64,000 nucleotides of DNA from Rhodospirillaceae bacterium (GTDB lineage: Bacteria > Pseudomonadota > Alphaproteobacteria > CACIAM-22H2). A program made the translations under genes and the position numbers. The notes under the pieces are model-generated. The model ran no database searches and had not been told where the DNA came from. It worked only from the letters and a program-made list of their open reading frames with translations. Below are positions 1-8,366 of this stretch, piece by piece. Each line of letters starts with the position of its first letter. The first letter of the stretch is position 1. The DNA lies in contig JALHMR010000008.1 in NCBI GenBank assembly GCA_022843945.1, positions 62,001 to 126,000 of the forward strand. The letters are read 5' to 3'.

Positions 1-559
1 AGAGATAGGTCTGCGCGCCCTCCTTTATGTCGAGGGCCTGCTCGTTGTTCGTCCAGCGCCGGATCATGTCTCGGCCCTGGATATAGGCCGTGTCCCCCTC
101 GATGAGCTGGATCGCGCAGAGCTGTCCGTTGGGCGAAAGGCCGGTCGGGTCGACCTCGAAGATGAAATCGATCGAGCCGACGATGGCCGGTGTCCCTTTG
201 ATGCGCTCCAGCTTGAGGGGCTCGGGATCGACCTCCGGCATCATCAGCGTCGGGGCGAGGATCGTGACGATCCAGCAATACTCCTCCTTCAACCACGCGC
301 CGCCGCCCAGCAGCCAGATGACGCTTGCCTCGACGATTTCCTGGCCGCCGCGCCGCGCCACGAACGTGACCTGCAGGGTGCTGCCGGTCTGGAGGTCCAG
401 CCATTCGCCACGGTGGATGTCGCCGCGGAAGCCGCCGCACGGGCAGGTGCCGCCGGAAAACTGCCAGGTGATGCCGGTGGGGATTCGACCTTGCGTGTTC
501 CCGATCTCCAGGACGATGGGGACACCCACCTCCGCCGTGAACTGGACGTATTGCGGCAT
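1..559 (-). CDS. Unidentified protein, C-terminus beyond window edge
   Basis: A minus-strand reading frame stays open from an ATG at 559 to the left edge, giving at least 186 residues, so the C-terminus is missing. It begins MPQYVQFTAEV and is rich in beta-forming residues (alternating V, I, T, with many Gly and Trp), with a Cys-x-Cys pair around residue 36 in TCPCGG. There is no signal peptide and no transmembrane segment in the visible part. Codon use is GC-rich at third positions like the neighbours. I do not recognise the family. A soluble beta-sandwich is the most that composition suggests. Nothing else in the first 700 bases fits better. Confidence 0.6.
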   Translation of the reverse strand, partial: MPQYVQFTAEVGVPIVLEIGNTQGRIPTGITWQFSGGTCPCGGFRGDIHRGEWLDLQTGSTLQVTFVARRGGQEIVEASVIWLLGGGAWLKEEYCWIVTILAPTLMMPEVDPEPLKLERIKGTPAIVGSIDFIFEVDPTGLSPNGQLCAIQLIEGDTAYIQGRDMIRRWTNNEQALDIKEGAQTYL

Positions 560-659
560 GTCGCCCCCGGAAACGAGGAGGGACGGCAAAAACGCGCCGC
601 GGCGCGCCTTGCCGGACGATGCTAAGACGCGCGGCGGGCCGCTTTGTGAAGCGGGGCGG

Positions 660-738
660 GGATATCAGGAGCGCTCTCGCGCAATCGCGGACGATTGCGC
701 TGCCGCGCCATACGCGCAGCCGCAAAGCGGCTGCGCTG
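660..738. repeat. Double-hairpin intergenic repeat, copy 1
   Basis: Two adjacent stem-loops: CGCAATCG/CGATTGCG around 682-703, and GCGCAGCCGC/GCGGCTGCGC around 714-737. It lies just downstream of the inverse autotransporter gene that ends at 740 and resembles the segment at 3046-3117, with matched changes in the first stem. Together with 560-659 it fills the gap between the two genes. Confidence 0.6.
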
Positions 739-739
739 G

Positions 740-2989
740 CTAAGGACAGCTCGTGATCGTGCCGGTGAAGCTGATCGTGCCGGTGTTGCCGCCGCCGTTG
801 GTGCAGATTCCGGCGTTGGCCGTGTTGCCGGTCGAGCCGGCATTGATCGTGGCGTTGGTGAGATTGGCGGCGCTGTTGGTACCGCCGCCGCTCGCGCTCA
901 GCGTGTTGCTGCTCACGGTTGCTGTCGCGTTGTTGACACGCACACCGTCGCTGCTGACCGTGAGCGCGCCGCCGCCGGTGTTCGTGCCGTTGCCCGTGGC
1001 GCTCACGGTGTTGCCGCTGAAGGTCGTCGTGCCGCCGGTGGCGTCGAGGCCCCGGGCGATGACCGTGGTGGCGCCGCTGGTGTCGCTCGAGCCGGTGGCC
1101 GAGAGGGTGAAGCCGTTGCTCGACCCGGTCACCGTCGAGGCGCCCTGCACGAAGAGGCCGCGCGCCGTGGCCTGGACCGTGTCGGCGGCGCCGCCCCCGG
1201 TCCGGGTGGCCGAGGCGGTGGCGGTGAAGGTATTGCCGGTGGCGGTGACGGTGGCGATGTTGGCGCTGATGGCGTTGACGGTGACGCCCATCGCGTTGGC
1301 CGTCGCCGTCGCCGAGCCCGACAGCGTGCCGCTGTTGCCGGTCAGCGTGGCGGTCGAGTTGGCGACGCTGATTCCCGTCGTGGTCGTGCCCGTGCCGCTG
1401 GAGCTGATGTTGATGGTGTTGCCGCTGACCGTCGTATTGGTCGCATTGGTGAGGATGGTGACGCCGGTCATGCTGCTGGCGCTCGTGGCGCTCATGGTGA
1501 TGGTATTGCCGGAAATGGTGGCGCTGGAGCCGGCGCCGTTGACCTGGATGCCCAGGCCGACGCTGGTGGTGTTGCTGGTGGTGATCCGGTTGCCGCTGAT
1601 GGTGACGTTGGTCGAGCCGCCGGTGACGTCGATGCCGTGCGCCGTGCTGCCGCCGGAGGCCGTGGCGTTGATCACGTTGTCGATGATCCGCACGTTGCTG
1701 ACGCCGCTGACCTCGACGCCCTGGGCGTTGTTGCCGCTGCCGTCCGTGTTGCTGATGGTCATGCCCTGGAGCGTGCTGTTGTTGGCCATGACGATGCTGT
1801 AGTTGGCGCCAGAGACATTGGCGGTGATGCTGGCGCCGGTCGAGGTGGTCAGCACGGCGGTGCGGCCGGAGGGGCTGCGCACCGTAACCGAGCCGTTGCC
1901 CATTACGGTCTGGCCGGCGGCCAGGGTGACGATGCCGCCGGCGCCGGCGGTGGTGGTGAAGGCGCCGGAGAGGATCACGGTCGAGTTGGCGCCGGCGTTG
2001 GTGATCGCGGTCGGCAGATTGGCGCCGGTGGTCGTGGCGGTGCTGAGCACGGAAAGCGTGCCGCCGCTGGCGGTCTGGGTCGCCGTCTCCGGCGCGCCGA
2101 AGGCGCCGGAGCGCGAGACCACGTCGATGTCGCGGATCACCGGATCGGTCATGCGCCGCTCCAGCGGCGTCAGGCTGGCGACCTTGCGGCCCTCGCCGAA
2201 GACCTGGAGCGGGATACGTAAGCGCGCCGTGACGAAGCCGGTCTTGCCGCGCACGTCGTCCTGGAACTCGCCGCCCCAGGTCAGGCGCGAGCCCTCCCAC
2301 AGCCAGGGAATCTCGTCGAAGGTCAGCTCGGTGCGCAGGCGCGGGCCCTGCACCGGGGCCACCTGGTCGGCATAGAAGCGGTAGGCGCCGGCGAACAAGC
2401 GCCACTGGGTATTTTCCTCTGCCCGGTACACCGGCACGCGATAGCCTATTTCGCCGTCGAAGCCGGTGAGCGAGCGCTCCTCGCCGCCACGGAAGACCAC
2501 CGTGGTACCTTCGAGGCTGGCGGTGTTGAGGCTGTCGACCTGGTGGCTGCGCCGTCCTTCGGGGATGTAGTAGTTGGCGCGCAGGTCCCAATCGGTGGAC
2601 AGCACCTCGGCGCCCAAGGTCACCTGGTTGAAATAGGAGCCGTAGGTCGCCTTGCGCCGGTCGAAAAAGCCGTAGGCGCCCAGGTTGAACCCCGCATCGA
2701 ACATGTGGCGCACGCCGGCGCCGAAATTGCCTTCGGTGCTGGTGCTGTCGTCCATCCTCGCCTTGATGTTGGCGAAGAGCATCGACTTGCCGTCCTGCAG
2801 CAGAGGCACGAACAGATCGCCCTCGCCCAGGTTGCGCTGGTTGCCGATCTTGCCTTCGAGATCGAGATGCGCGCCCCATTTCGGGGGCTGAGAAGGAGAG
2901 GAGGGCGTGGTTTGAGCAGCAGCGCCGAAAGCGAGGAAAAAGGCCGTCACCCCGGCGAAAGCCGGGGTCCATCGCGCCGCTCGAGACAT
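740..2989 (-). CDS. Inverse autotransporter (intimin-type barrel) with beta-helix passenger, paralog 1
   Basis: A 749-residue outer-membrane adhesin-like protein. Residues 1-26 form a signal peptide ending GAAAQ. About residues 37-265 match the inverse autotransporter beta-domain (for example VRHMFDAGFNLGAYGFFD, YIPEGRR, FRGGEERSL), and a linker carries ERRMTDPVIRDIDVV near 277-291. The remainder is a passenger of repeated SGNT/TISGN strands typical of a right-handed parallel beta-helix, ending ITSCP. In this family the barrel inserts in the outer membrane and the C-terminal passenger is exposed. The ATG at 2989 gives a clean signal peptide; an ATG at 3127 is also in frame and overlaps the preceding gene's stop. 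The first codons lie inside a dispersed palindrome. Ligand unknown. Confidence 0.85.
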   Translation of the reverse strand: MSRAARWTPAFAGVTAFFLAFGAAAQTTPSSPSQPPKWGAHLDLEGKIGNQRNLGEGDLFVPLLQDGKSMLFANIKARMDDSTSTEGNFGAGVRHMFDAGFNLGAYGFFDRRKATYGSYFNQVTLGAEVLSTDWDLRANYYIPEGRRSHQVDSLNTASLEGTTVVFRGGEERSLTGFDGEIGYRVPVYRAEENTQWRLFAGAYRFYADQVAPVQGPRLRTELTFDEIPWLWEGSRLTWGGEFQDDVRGKTGFVTARLRIPLQVFGEGRKVASLTPLERRMTDPVIRDIDVVSRSGAFGAPETATQTASGGTLSVLSTATTTGANLPTAITNAGANSTVILSGAFTTTAGAGGIVTLAAGQTVMGNGSVTVRSPSGRTAVLTTSTGASITANVSGANYSIVMANNSTLQGMTISNTDGSGNNAQGVEVSGVSNVRIIDNVINATASGGSTAHGIDVTGGSTNVTISGNRITTSNTTSVGLGIQVNGAGSSATISGNTITMSATSASSMTGVTILTNATNTTVSGNTINISSSGTGTTTTGISVANSTATLTGNSGTLSGSATATANAMGVTVNAISANIATVTATGNTFTATASATRTGGGAADTVQATARGLFVQGASTVTGSSNGFTLSATGSSDTSGATTVIARGLDATGGTTTFSGNTVSATGNGTNTGGGALTVSSDGVRVNNATATVSSNTLSASGGGTNSAANLTNATINAGSTGNTANAGICTNGGGNTGTISFTGTITSCP

Positions 2990-3033
2990 GGACCCCGGAT
3001 CGCGCCGCGAAGACGCGGCTTGTCCGGGGTGAC
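2946..3033. repeat. Dispersed palindromic repeat (TPAFAGVT family) overlapping a gene start
   Basis: The element runs from GTCACCCCGG to CCGGGGTGAC, with inner arms CCCGGCGAAAGCCGGG and TGGACCCC/GGGGTCCA. It contains the start codon and N-terminal codons of the inverse autotransporter gene on the minus strand. Related copies are at 4736-4854, 5082-5150, 11984-12053 and 39760-39831. Confidence 0.8.
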
Positions 3034-3045
3034 AGGAAGGAAGAG

Positions 3046-3117
3046 GCGCTCTCGCACAACCGCAGACGGTTGTGCTGCCGCGCTTTCCGCGCAGCCGCAA
3101 GGCGTCTGCGCTAGGCG
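3046..3117. repeat. Double-hairpin intergenic repeat, copy 2
   Basis: It has the same layout as 660-738: CACAACCG/CGGTTGTG followed by GCGCAGCCGC with an imperfect partner. It sits directly after the stop of the upstream autotransporter gene, so both copies occupy the same position relative to a paralog. Confidence 0.55.
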
Positions 3118-4893
3118 CTACGGACATGTCGTCCCGTTGGTGAAGGCGATCGAGCCGCTGGCGGGTGCTACGCCTGAGCAGATGGCGGTACCGCTGCGCA
3201 CGTTGTCGATCGATCCGGCATTGATGGTGACGGCGGCGGTGAAATTCACGAGATTGGCCGTTCCGTTGCCTTTTGAGCCGCTCATCGTGTTGCCGGTGAC
3301 GGTGTAGTCCGACCCGACATTGTCCAGGCCCAAAGTGGTCACGACGCCGGAGGTGCTGCCGCCGGTCGCCGTCAGGGTATTGCCGCTGATCAGGGTATTC
3401 GCGTTGGCGCCGCCGGAGCGCAGGGCGATCGCCCCGCCGGTGCCGCTCACCGTGGCGGTGAAGGTGCTGTTGAGGATTTTGATGCCGCCGGCGGCGCCGG
3501 CCATGATGCCGGCGAGGGCGTTGCTGGCGCCGCTGGCGGTGGCGTTGACCGTCAGGCCGATGACCGTGGCGTTGGAGTTCATCTGCAGCACCGTGGCGGC
3601 GGCGCTGCCGTTGATCGTGGCCGTGGTGTTGGTGTTGAGGGTGGCGACGCGGCCGGAGGGGCTGCGCACGGTCAGGCTGCCGGCGCCGACCAGGGTCTGG
3701 CCCGCGGTCATGTTGACCTGGACGGTGCCGGCCTCGAAGGTGCCCGACAGGATGACCGTGCTGTTGGCGCCGGCGGCGGTCACCTCGGAGCCCAGGTTGG
3801 CGCCGCTGGTGGTGCCGCTGGTTATCACCTTGAGGGTGCTGCCGCTCGCCGTCTGGGTCGCGGTTTCCTGCGCGCCGAAGGCGCCGGCCTGGGCGACCAC
3901 GTCGATGTCGCGCACCACCGGATCGGTCATGCGCCGTTCCATCGGCGTCAGGCTGGCCACTTGGCGGCCCGCGCCGAAAACCTGCAGCGGGATCCGCAGC
4001 CGCGCCGAAAGAAAGGCTTGGTTGCCGCGCGGCTGGTCGTTCTGCATCTCGCCGCCGATCGTCAGGCGCGAGCCGTCCCACAGGCCGGGAACCTCGTCGA
4101 CGGTGAATTCGACCCGTCCGCGCGGGCCCTGCACGGCACTGATCAGGTCGCTGTCGGAGGTGAAGCGGTAGCCGCCGGCGAAGAGTCGGAGCTGGCGGTC
4201 GGCGGTGGCCTCGAAGACCGGAACGCGGTAGCCGATTTCGGCATCGAAGCCGCCGAGGGAGCGTTCCTCGCCGCCGCGGAAGTAGACCTGGGTGCCGGTG
4301 ATATACGCCTCGTTGAGGCTATCGACCTGGTGGCTGCGCCGGCCTTCCGGGATATAGGCGTTGGCGCGGAAATCCCAGTTCAGCGACAGCGCCTCGACGC
4401 CCACCGTGATCTGGTTGAAGTAGTTGGCATGCTCGGTTCGGCGCCGGTCGAAGAAGCCGTAGGTGCCGAGGTTCCAGCCCGACTCCAGCATGTGCCGCAC
4501 GCCGAGGCCGTAATTGCCTTCCGAGCTGGCGCTGTCATCCATCCGCGCCTTGACGTTGCCGAACAGCAGCGTCGTGCCGTTCTGCAGCAGCGGCACGAAC
4601 AGGTCGCCCTCGCCCAGGGCGCGGGTGGTGCCGAGCTTGCCTTCAAGATCGAGATGCGCGCCCCATTTGGGCGGCTGAAGCGCGGGAGACGGCGTGGTCT
4701 GGGCGAGCGCGGGCGCTGCCGCCAATAAGCACAATGTCACCCCCGCGAAAGCGGGGGTCCATCGTGCCGCTTGAGATCGCGCCAACCGAGGACGGTTGCG
4801 CGGGATGGACCCCGGATCGCGCCACGCGACGACGCGCGGCTTGTCCAGGATGACAGAACAAGGTGAAAGGCGGTCACCTACAAGTGTACGCAT
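3118..4893 (-). CDS. Inverse autotransporter with beta-helix passenger, paralog 2
   Basis: Paralog of the gene that follows it on the same strand, 591 residues from the ATG at 4893. After the cleavage region ALAQ/TTPSP, the barrel again begins KWGAHLDLEGK and contains VRHMLESGWNLGTYGFFDRR and FRGGEERSL. The linker ERRMTDPVVRDIDVV is conserved and a shorter beta-helix passenger ends GTTCP. The start is uncertain. ATG 4893 has a G-rich run upstream but puts about 48 repeat-encoded residues before the hydrophobic core. An in-frame TTG at 4785 would give a 29-residue signal peptide but lacks a ribosome site. An ATG at 4971 is also open. Tandem duplication is likely. Confidence 0.8.
   Translation of the reverse strand: MRTLVGDRLSPCSVILDKPRVVAWRDPGSIPRNRPRLARSQAARWTPAFAGVTLCLLAAAPALAQTTPSPALQPPKWGAHLDLEGKLGTTRALGEGDLFVPLLQNGTTLLFGNVKARMDDSASSEGNYGLGVRHMLESGWNLGTYGFFDRRRTEHANYFNQITVGVEALSLNWDFRANAYIPEGRRSHQVDSLNEAYITGTQVYFRGGEERSLGGFDAEIGYRVPVFEATADRQLRLFAGGYRFTSDSDLISAVQGPRGRVEFTVDEVPGLWDGSRLTIGGEMQNDQPRGNQAFLSARLRIPLQVFGAGRQVASLTPMERRMTDPVVRDIDVVAQAGAFGAQETATQTASGSTLKVITSGTTSGANLGSEVTAAGANSTVILSGTFEAGTVQVNMTAGQTLVGAGSLTVRSPSGRVATLNTNTTATINGSAAATVLQMNSNATVIGLTVNATASGASNALAGIMAGAAGGIKILNSTFTATVSGTGGAIALRSGGANANTLISGNTLTATGGSTSGVVTTLGLDNVGSDYTVTGNTMSGSKGNGTANLVNFTAAVTINAGSIDNVRSGTAICSGVAPASGSIAFTNGTTCP
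4736..4854. repeat. Dispersed palindromic repeat with nested hairpin
   Basis: A longer relative of 2946-3033. The outer arms are the same, but an extra stem CCAACCG/CGGTTGCG is inserted near 4783-4799. It encodes the N-terminal region of the upstream autotransporter paralog in the minus frame (RWTPAFAGVT). Confidence 0.75.
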
Positions 4894-5182
4894 ATCCCCC
4901 GACCCGCGACGCCCCTGTATCCCTTGCTCATTAACACATTGGTTTACGTGTGCAAGGGGAGCGCGCCTCACCCGGATGCCCCGACTCGCGCGATTCCGGG
5001 CGCGGTGTGGCGGACGGGAGACTCGTCCCGGGGCCGTGCGCTATAGAGGTTGCGCGCCCGGCCGGGCGACAAGAAACAGTCGTCACCCCCGCGCAAGCGG
5101 GGGTCCAGTCTTTTTTGAAGAGTCTGGATGCCCGCTTTCGCGGGCATGACGGATAGCGCAAAGGAAACGCCAGGACCGCTCG
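4894..5182. promoter_or_regulatory. Divergent intergenic region, probable promoters
   Basis: This stretch separates the minus-strand autotransporter operon from plus-strand ETF-QO. It holds an inverted repeat CCCTTGC/GCAAGGG at 4921-4958 enclosing a locally AT-richer segment, which is the best place for a minus-strand promoter (a TTGCAC-like -35 is visible on that strand). The palindromic repeat 5082-5150 follows. No credible gene is seen. Confidence 0.35.
5082..5150. repeat. Dispersed palindromic repeat (69 bp)
   Basis: It consists of a first stem CCCCCGCGCAAGCGGGGG, a central CCAGTCTT...AAGAGTCTGG pairing, and a second stem GCCCGCTTTCGCGGGC. It lies 32 bases upstream of the ETF-QO start. 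Its closest relatives are 11984-12053 and 39760-39831. Confidence 0.8.
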
Positions 5183-6850
5183 ATGACCGACTCCCCCGTA
5201 AGAGAACGCATGGACTACGACGTGGTCATCGTCGGCGCCGGGCCGTCGGGCCTGTCGGCGGCGATCCGGCTCAAGCAGCTCGCCGCGGAGCAGGGGCACG
5301 AGGTCTCGGTCTGCGTGCTGGAGAAGGGGTCGGAGGTCGGCGCGCATATCCTCTCGGGCGCGGTGATCGATCCCATCGCGATAAACGAGCTGATCCCCGA
5401 CTGGAAGGAGAAGGGCGCGCCCCTGACCACGCCGGTCACCGACGACCGCTTCCTGGTGCTCACCGCCGGCGGGTCTTTGCGCATCCCCAACCTGCTGCTG
5501 CCGCCGCTGATGAACAATCACGGCAACTACATCGTCTCCCTGGGCAATGTCTGCCGCTGGCTGGGGCAACAGGCCGAGGCGCTGGGGGTCGAGATCTATC
5601 CCGGCTTCGCCGCCGCCGAGACCCTGATCGAGGACGGCAAGGTGGTTGGTGTCGCCACCGGCGACATGGGCATCGGGAAAAAGGGTGAGAAGAAGGGCAC
5701 CTTCGCGCCCGGCATGGAACTGCGCGGCAAGTACACCTTCTTCGCCGAGGGCGCGCGCGGCAGCCTGACCAAGTCCCTGTTCAAGGTCTTCAACCTGCGG
5801 GCGGGCGCCGATCCGCAGAAATTCGGCCTCGGCCTCAAGGAGCTCTGGCAGGTGACGCCGGAGCAGCATCACCCCGGCCGCGTCGTCCACTCCATGGGCT
5901 GGCCGCTCGATTCGAAGACCGGCGGCGGCTCCTTCCTCTATCACCTGGCCGAGGACCGGCAGGTGGCGGTGGGCTTCGTCGTTCATCTCGATTACCAGAA
6001 CCCGCACCTCGCACCCTTCGAGGAATTCCAGCGCTTCAAGACCCATCCGGCGATCCGGCCGACCTTCGAGGGCGGCAAGCGCCTGTCCTATGGCGCGCGG
6101 GCGATCAACGAGGGCGGCCTGCAGTCGATCCCGGCTTTGGTCTTCCCCGGCGGAGCGCTGATCGGCTGCGCCGCGGGCTTCGTCAACCTGCCGCGCATCA
6201 AGGGCACGCACAACGCGATGAAGACCGGCATGCTGGCGGCGGAGGCCGCCTTCGCGGCGCTCAAGGGCGGCTCGGCCGGCGGCGAGATGCTCAGCGCCTA
6301 TCCGGAGGCGTTCAAGCAGTCGTGGGCGTGGCGCGACCTGCACAAGGTGCGCAACGTCAAGCCGGCGTTGAAGCGCGGCATGTGGCTGGGCACGGCCCTG
6401 GGCGGCGTCCATATGTGGCTGAACGACCTGGGCCTCGGCTGGCTGGTTCCCGGAACCACGCGCCACGCCAAGGCCGACCACGAGACGCTGATGCTCGCCA
6501 AGGACGCGCCGAAGATCGCGTACCCGAAGCCCGACGGCGTGGTCAGCTTCGACCGGCTGTCGAGCGTCTTCCTCTCCAACACCAACCACGAGGAGGACCA
6601 GCCGGTCCACCTCAGGCTGCGCGATCCCGCACTACCGATCCGCGACAACCTGCCGGCCTTCGACGAGCCGGCGCAGCGCTACTGCCCGGCCGGCGTCTAC
6701 GAAGTGGTGAACGAGGCCGCCGGCCCCCGTTTCCAGATCAACGCCCAGAACTGCGTGCACTGCAAGACCTGCGACATCAAGGACCCGGCGCAGAACATCG
6801 ACTGGGCCGTGCCCGAAGGCGGCGGCGGCCCGAACTATCCGAATATGTGA
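5183..6850 (+). CDS. etfD: Electron transfer flavoprotein-ubiquinone oxidoreductase
   Basis: A membrane-associated flavoprotein that passes electrons from electron-transfer flavoprotein (fed by acyl-CoA and amino-acid dehydrogenases) to ubiquinone. The 555-residue length is the family norm. The N-terminal FAD-binding fold shows VVIVGAGPSGLSAAIRL near residue 14. The ubiquinone/FAD core includes GHRS-type regions such as VHSMGWPLD. The C-terminus carries the 4Fe-4S cluster ligands in QNCVHCKTCDIKDP and a second Cys earlier (RYCPAGVYE). It ends in the family's usual GPNYPNM. Transcribed alone here; no ETF subunits are nearby. Start ATG 5183 is chosen; an internal ATG at 5210 is possible. Confidence 0.95.
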   Translation: MTDSPVRERMDYDVVIVGAGPSGLSAAIRLKQLAAEQGHEVSVCVLEKGSEVGAHILSGAVIDPIAINELIPDWKEKGAPLTTPVTDDRFLVLTAGGSLRIPNLLLPPLMNNHGNYIVSLGNVCRWLGQQAEALGVEIYPGFAAAETLIEDGKVVGVATGDMGIGKKGEKKGTFAPGMELRGKYTFFAEGARGSLTKSLFKVFNLRAGADPQKFGLGLKELWQVTPEQHHPGRVVHSMGWPLDSKTGGGSFLYHLAEDRQVAVGFVVHLDYQNPHLAPFEEFQRFKTHPAIRPTFEGGKRLSYGARAINEGGLQSIPALVFPGGALIGCAAGFVNLPRIKGTHNAMKTGMLAAEAAFAALKGGSAGGEMLSAYPEAFKQSWAWRDLHKVRNVKPALKRGMWLGTALGGVHMWLNDLGLGWLVPGTTRHAKADHETLMLAKDAPKIAYPKPDGVVSFDRLSSVFLSNTNHEEDQPVHLRLRDPALPIRDNLPAFDEPAQRYCPAGVYEVVNEAAGPRFQINAQNCVHCKTCDIKDPAQNIDWAVPEGGGGPNYPNM

Positions 6851-6895
6851 GGGTGGTCGCGATTAACCACTGGCTCATGTGGTTTGGGGGGCTTC

Positions 6896-7690
6896 ATGGG
6901 CAAGTATGATCGGCTAACCACGTACCTGCTTCGTCGGCCCGACAAGATTTGGCATGCCACCTTCGAAGAGATTGAATCTGTATTACGTAGTCGTTTGCCT
7001 CCGAGTGCGCGCCTATACAAACTTTGGTGGTGGAACGGCGGCCAAGGGCGTCAGTCTTACGGATGGCGAAATGCAGGGTGGCGAGCGGAAGGCGTCGACC
7101 TGAAAAGTGAAGAAGTGACGTTTCGCAAAATTGGCGAACGCGTAAAGGCTGATGCGCCTCTCCTTATTGAACACGGAGGGCCGGTGGGGCCAGCTGTGCC
7201 AGAAGCACCGGTGGGCCAGACAACAGTAGCGGAACTACGGATCGAACAAGACCACGAGCAGCTTTTGGCCTTGGCCAAATCGCTTGCTCAAATCGCCAAA
7301 TTTGAAATCGATCGGATCGGTAGGGAGCGCCCGAACGATCCAGAAACTATTGCCAGTATTGAAAAGCAGCGAGACCTTCTGCTGCTGTTCGCGGTCGGTT
7401 TCGATAAAATCGCGGCCGCCTTAGAGGCTCTTGCAACAGGCCGGCCCACAAAGCCGATGCTCAATTTGGCGACTCGTGCTGTTAAGAGTGTTGGGGAGCA
7501 GATCAACAAGTGGTGGCAAGAGAATGGAAGTGAAGCTGTAGATTGGGGTGCGAGACTTCCGGTCTTTGCTGCGGGTGTCGCGGCGCTTGGTTGGGCAGGC
7601 GCAAATATGACGGTTGCCACAACGGCAGTGGCCGCGATCGTTGGCGGCAGCAAAGTAGTGGCGGTCCTGAAGAAGGGAAAGAGAAGGTAG
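6896..7690 (+). CDS. DUF7662-like N-terminus with C-terminal membrane hairpin
   Basis: 264 residues. Residues 1-82 (GKYDRLTTYL, TFEEIESVL, LPPSAR, WWWNGGQGRQSYGWRNAGWR, VTFRKIG) resemble the DUF7662 domain often found in restriction-like and accessory proteins. A charged helical middle follows. The last 44 residues hold two short hydrophobic segments (VFAAGVAALGWAGA, TAVAAIVGG) and end KKGKRR, as in a membrane hairpin. The start is the ATG at 6896, preceded by GGGGGG at -11 to -5; a TTG 12 bases earlier is less likely. Third-position GC is visibly lower than in neighbours, suggesting transfer. A membrane-acting defence effector is inference only. Confidence 0.65.
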   Translation: MGKYDRLTTYLLRRPDKIWHATFEEIESVLRSRLPPSARLYKLWWWNGGQGRQSYGWRNAGWRAEGVDLKSEEVTFRKIGERVKADAPLLIEHGGPVGPAVPEAPVGQTTVAELRIEQDHEQLLALAKSLAQIAKFEIDRIGRERPNDPETIASIEKQRDLLLLFAVGFDKIAAALEALATGRPTKPMLNLATRAVKSVGEQINKWWQENGSEAVDWGARLPVFAAGVAALGWAGANMTVATTAVAAIVGGSKVVAVLKKGKRR

Positions 7691-7736
7691 CGCCCGCCCT
7701 TTTTCACGCCCGCAGATTTTGGGGACTCACTCCGCC

Positions 7737-8366
7737 ATGACAGTCGCTAACACAAGGGCCGTAAAAGTGGAGCTCGCTGAGGCGGCGCGCCTTGCTGATC
7801 TCTACGGCGTCTCCCTGGACCTTCGCGCCGCAGCTTCATTTTGTCTGCGAGCCATTACCTTTGATGATGAACGCCGAGACTACTCGGACGTGGTTGAAGG
7901 GCTGGTCGCGGCGGCCGTCGTTCGTTACTTCCGTTGTTTCGCTGGCGGCCCGCGTCTGGGCCTGCTTAGGGACGACCTCAAGCATCTAGATGGCAAAGAC
8001 TTGGCGGCGCACGACTATCTGAAGGCGCTTCGGGATAAATTCGTTGCGCACTCTGTTAATCCCTTTGAAGAAACTTTCGTGACGGTGACCGCTCGCGAAT
8101 CAGATGGCGTCCTTTTCCCTATAGAATCTGTTCATCCGGGGCAGAGCCGGGTCATTCTTTCGTCTAACGAAGCCAGGGCGCTCGCTCACCTCATTTCAAA
8201 CGTTTTAAGGCTGGTTGACGAGCGCATCGATGCTGAAGAAAAGCGCCTATTAAAGACAATCCAGGCACTACCGCTGGAAACGATTCACGCAGGCGATCTG
8301 CATACTCCTCGCGTGCTCAAGGATGAGGATGTCTTTAAGACACGGCCACAAACACGACGGCAGTAG
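7737..8366 (+). CDS. HEPN-like hypothetical protein
   Basis: A 209-residue, mostly alpha-helical protein with no signal peptide. The segment LRDKFVAHSVNP contains R99-x5-H105, which fits the Rx4-6H motif of HEPN RNase-type proteins and the 'KFVAH' context seen in AbiU2-like and related families. The helix before it (ALAAHDYLKALRD) and the C-terminal helices (ALAHLISNVLRLVDERIDAEEKR) also fit a helical bundle. It follows the DUF7662-like gene by 46 bases on the same strand and shares its atypical base use. The ATG at 7737 is preferred; TTG 7719 is an alternative. HEPN assignment is by motif only; the same motif occurs in non-nuclease members. Confidence 0.55.
   Translation: MTVANTRAVKVELAEAARLADLYGVSLDLRAAASFCLRAITFDDERRDYSDVVEGLVAAAVVRYFRCFAGGPRLGLLRDDLKHLDGKDLAAHDYLKALRDKFVAHSVNPFEETFVTVTARESDGVLFPIESVHPGQSRVILSSNEARALAHLISNVLRLVDERIDAEEKRLLKTIQALPLETIHAGDLHTPRVLKDEDVFKTRPQTRRQ

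Noticed and set aside
695-2221. Long plus-strand frame of 508 codons opposite the inverse autotransporter
   Set aside because: Composition is Gly/Ala/Arg-rich with no domain; it is the antisense shadow of a repetitive GC-rich gene whose minus-strand product matches a known family.
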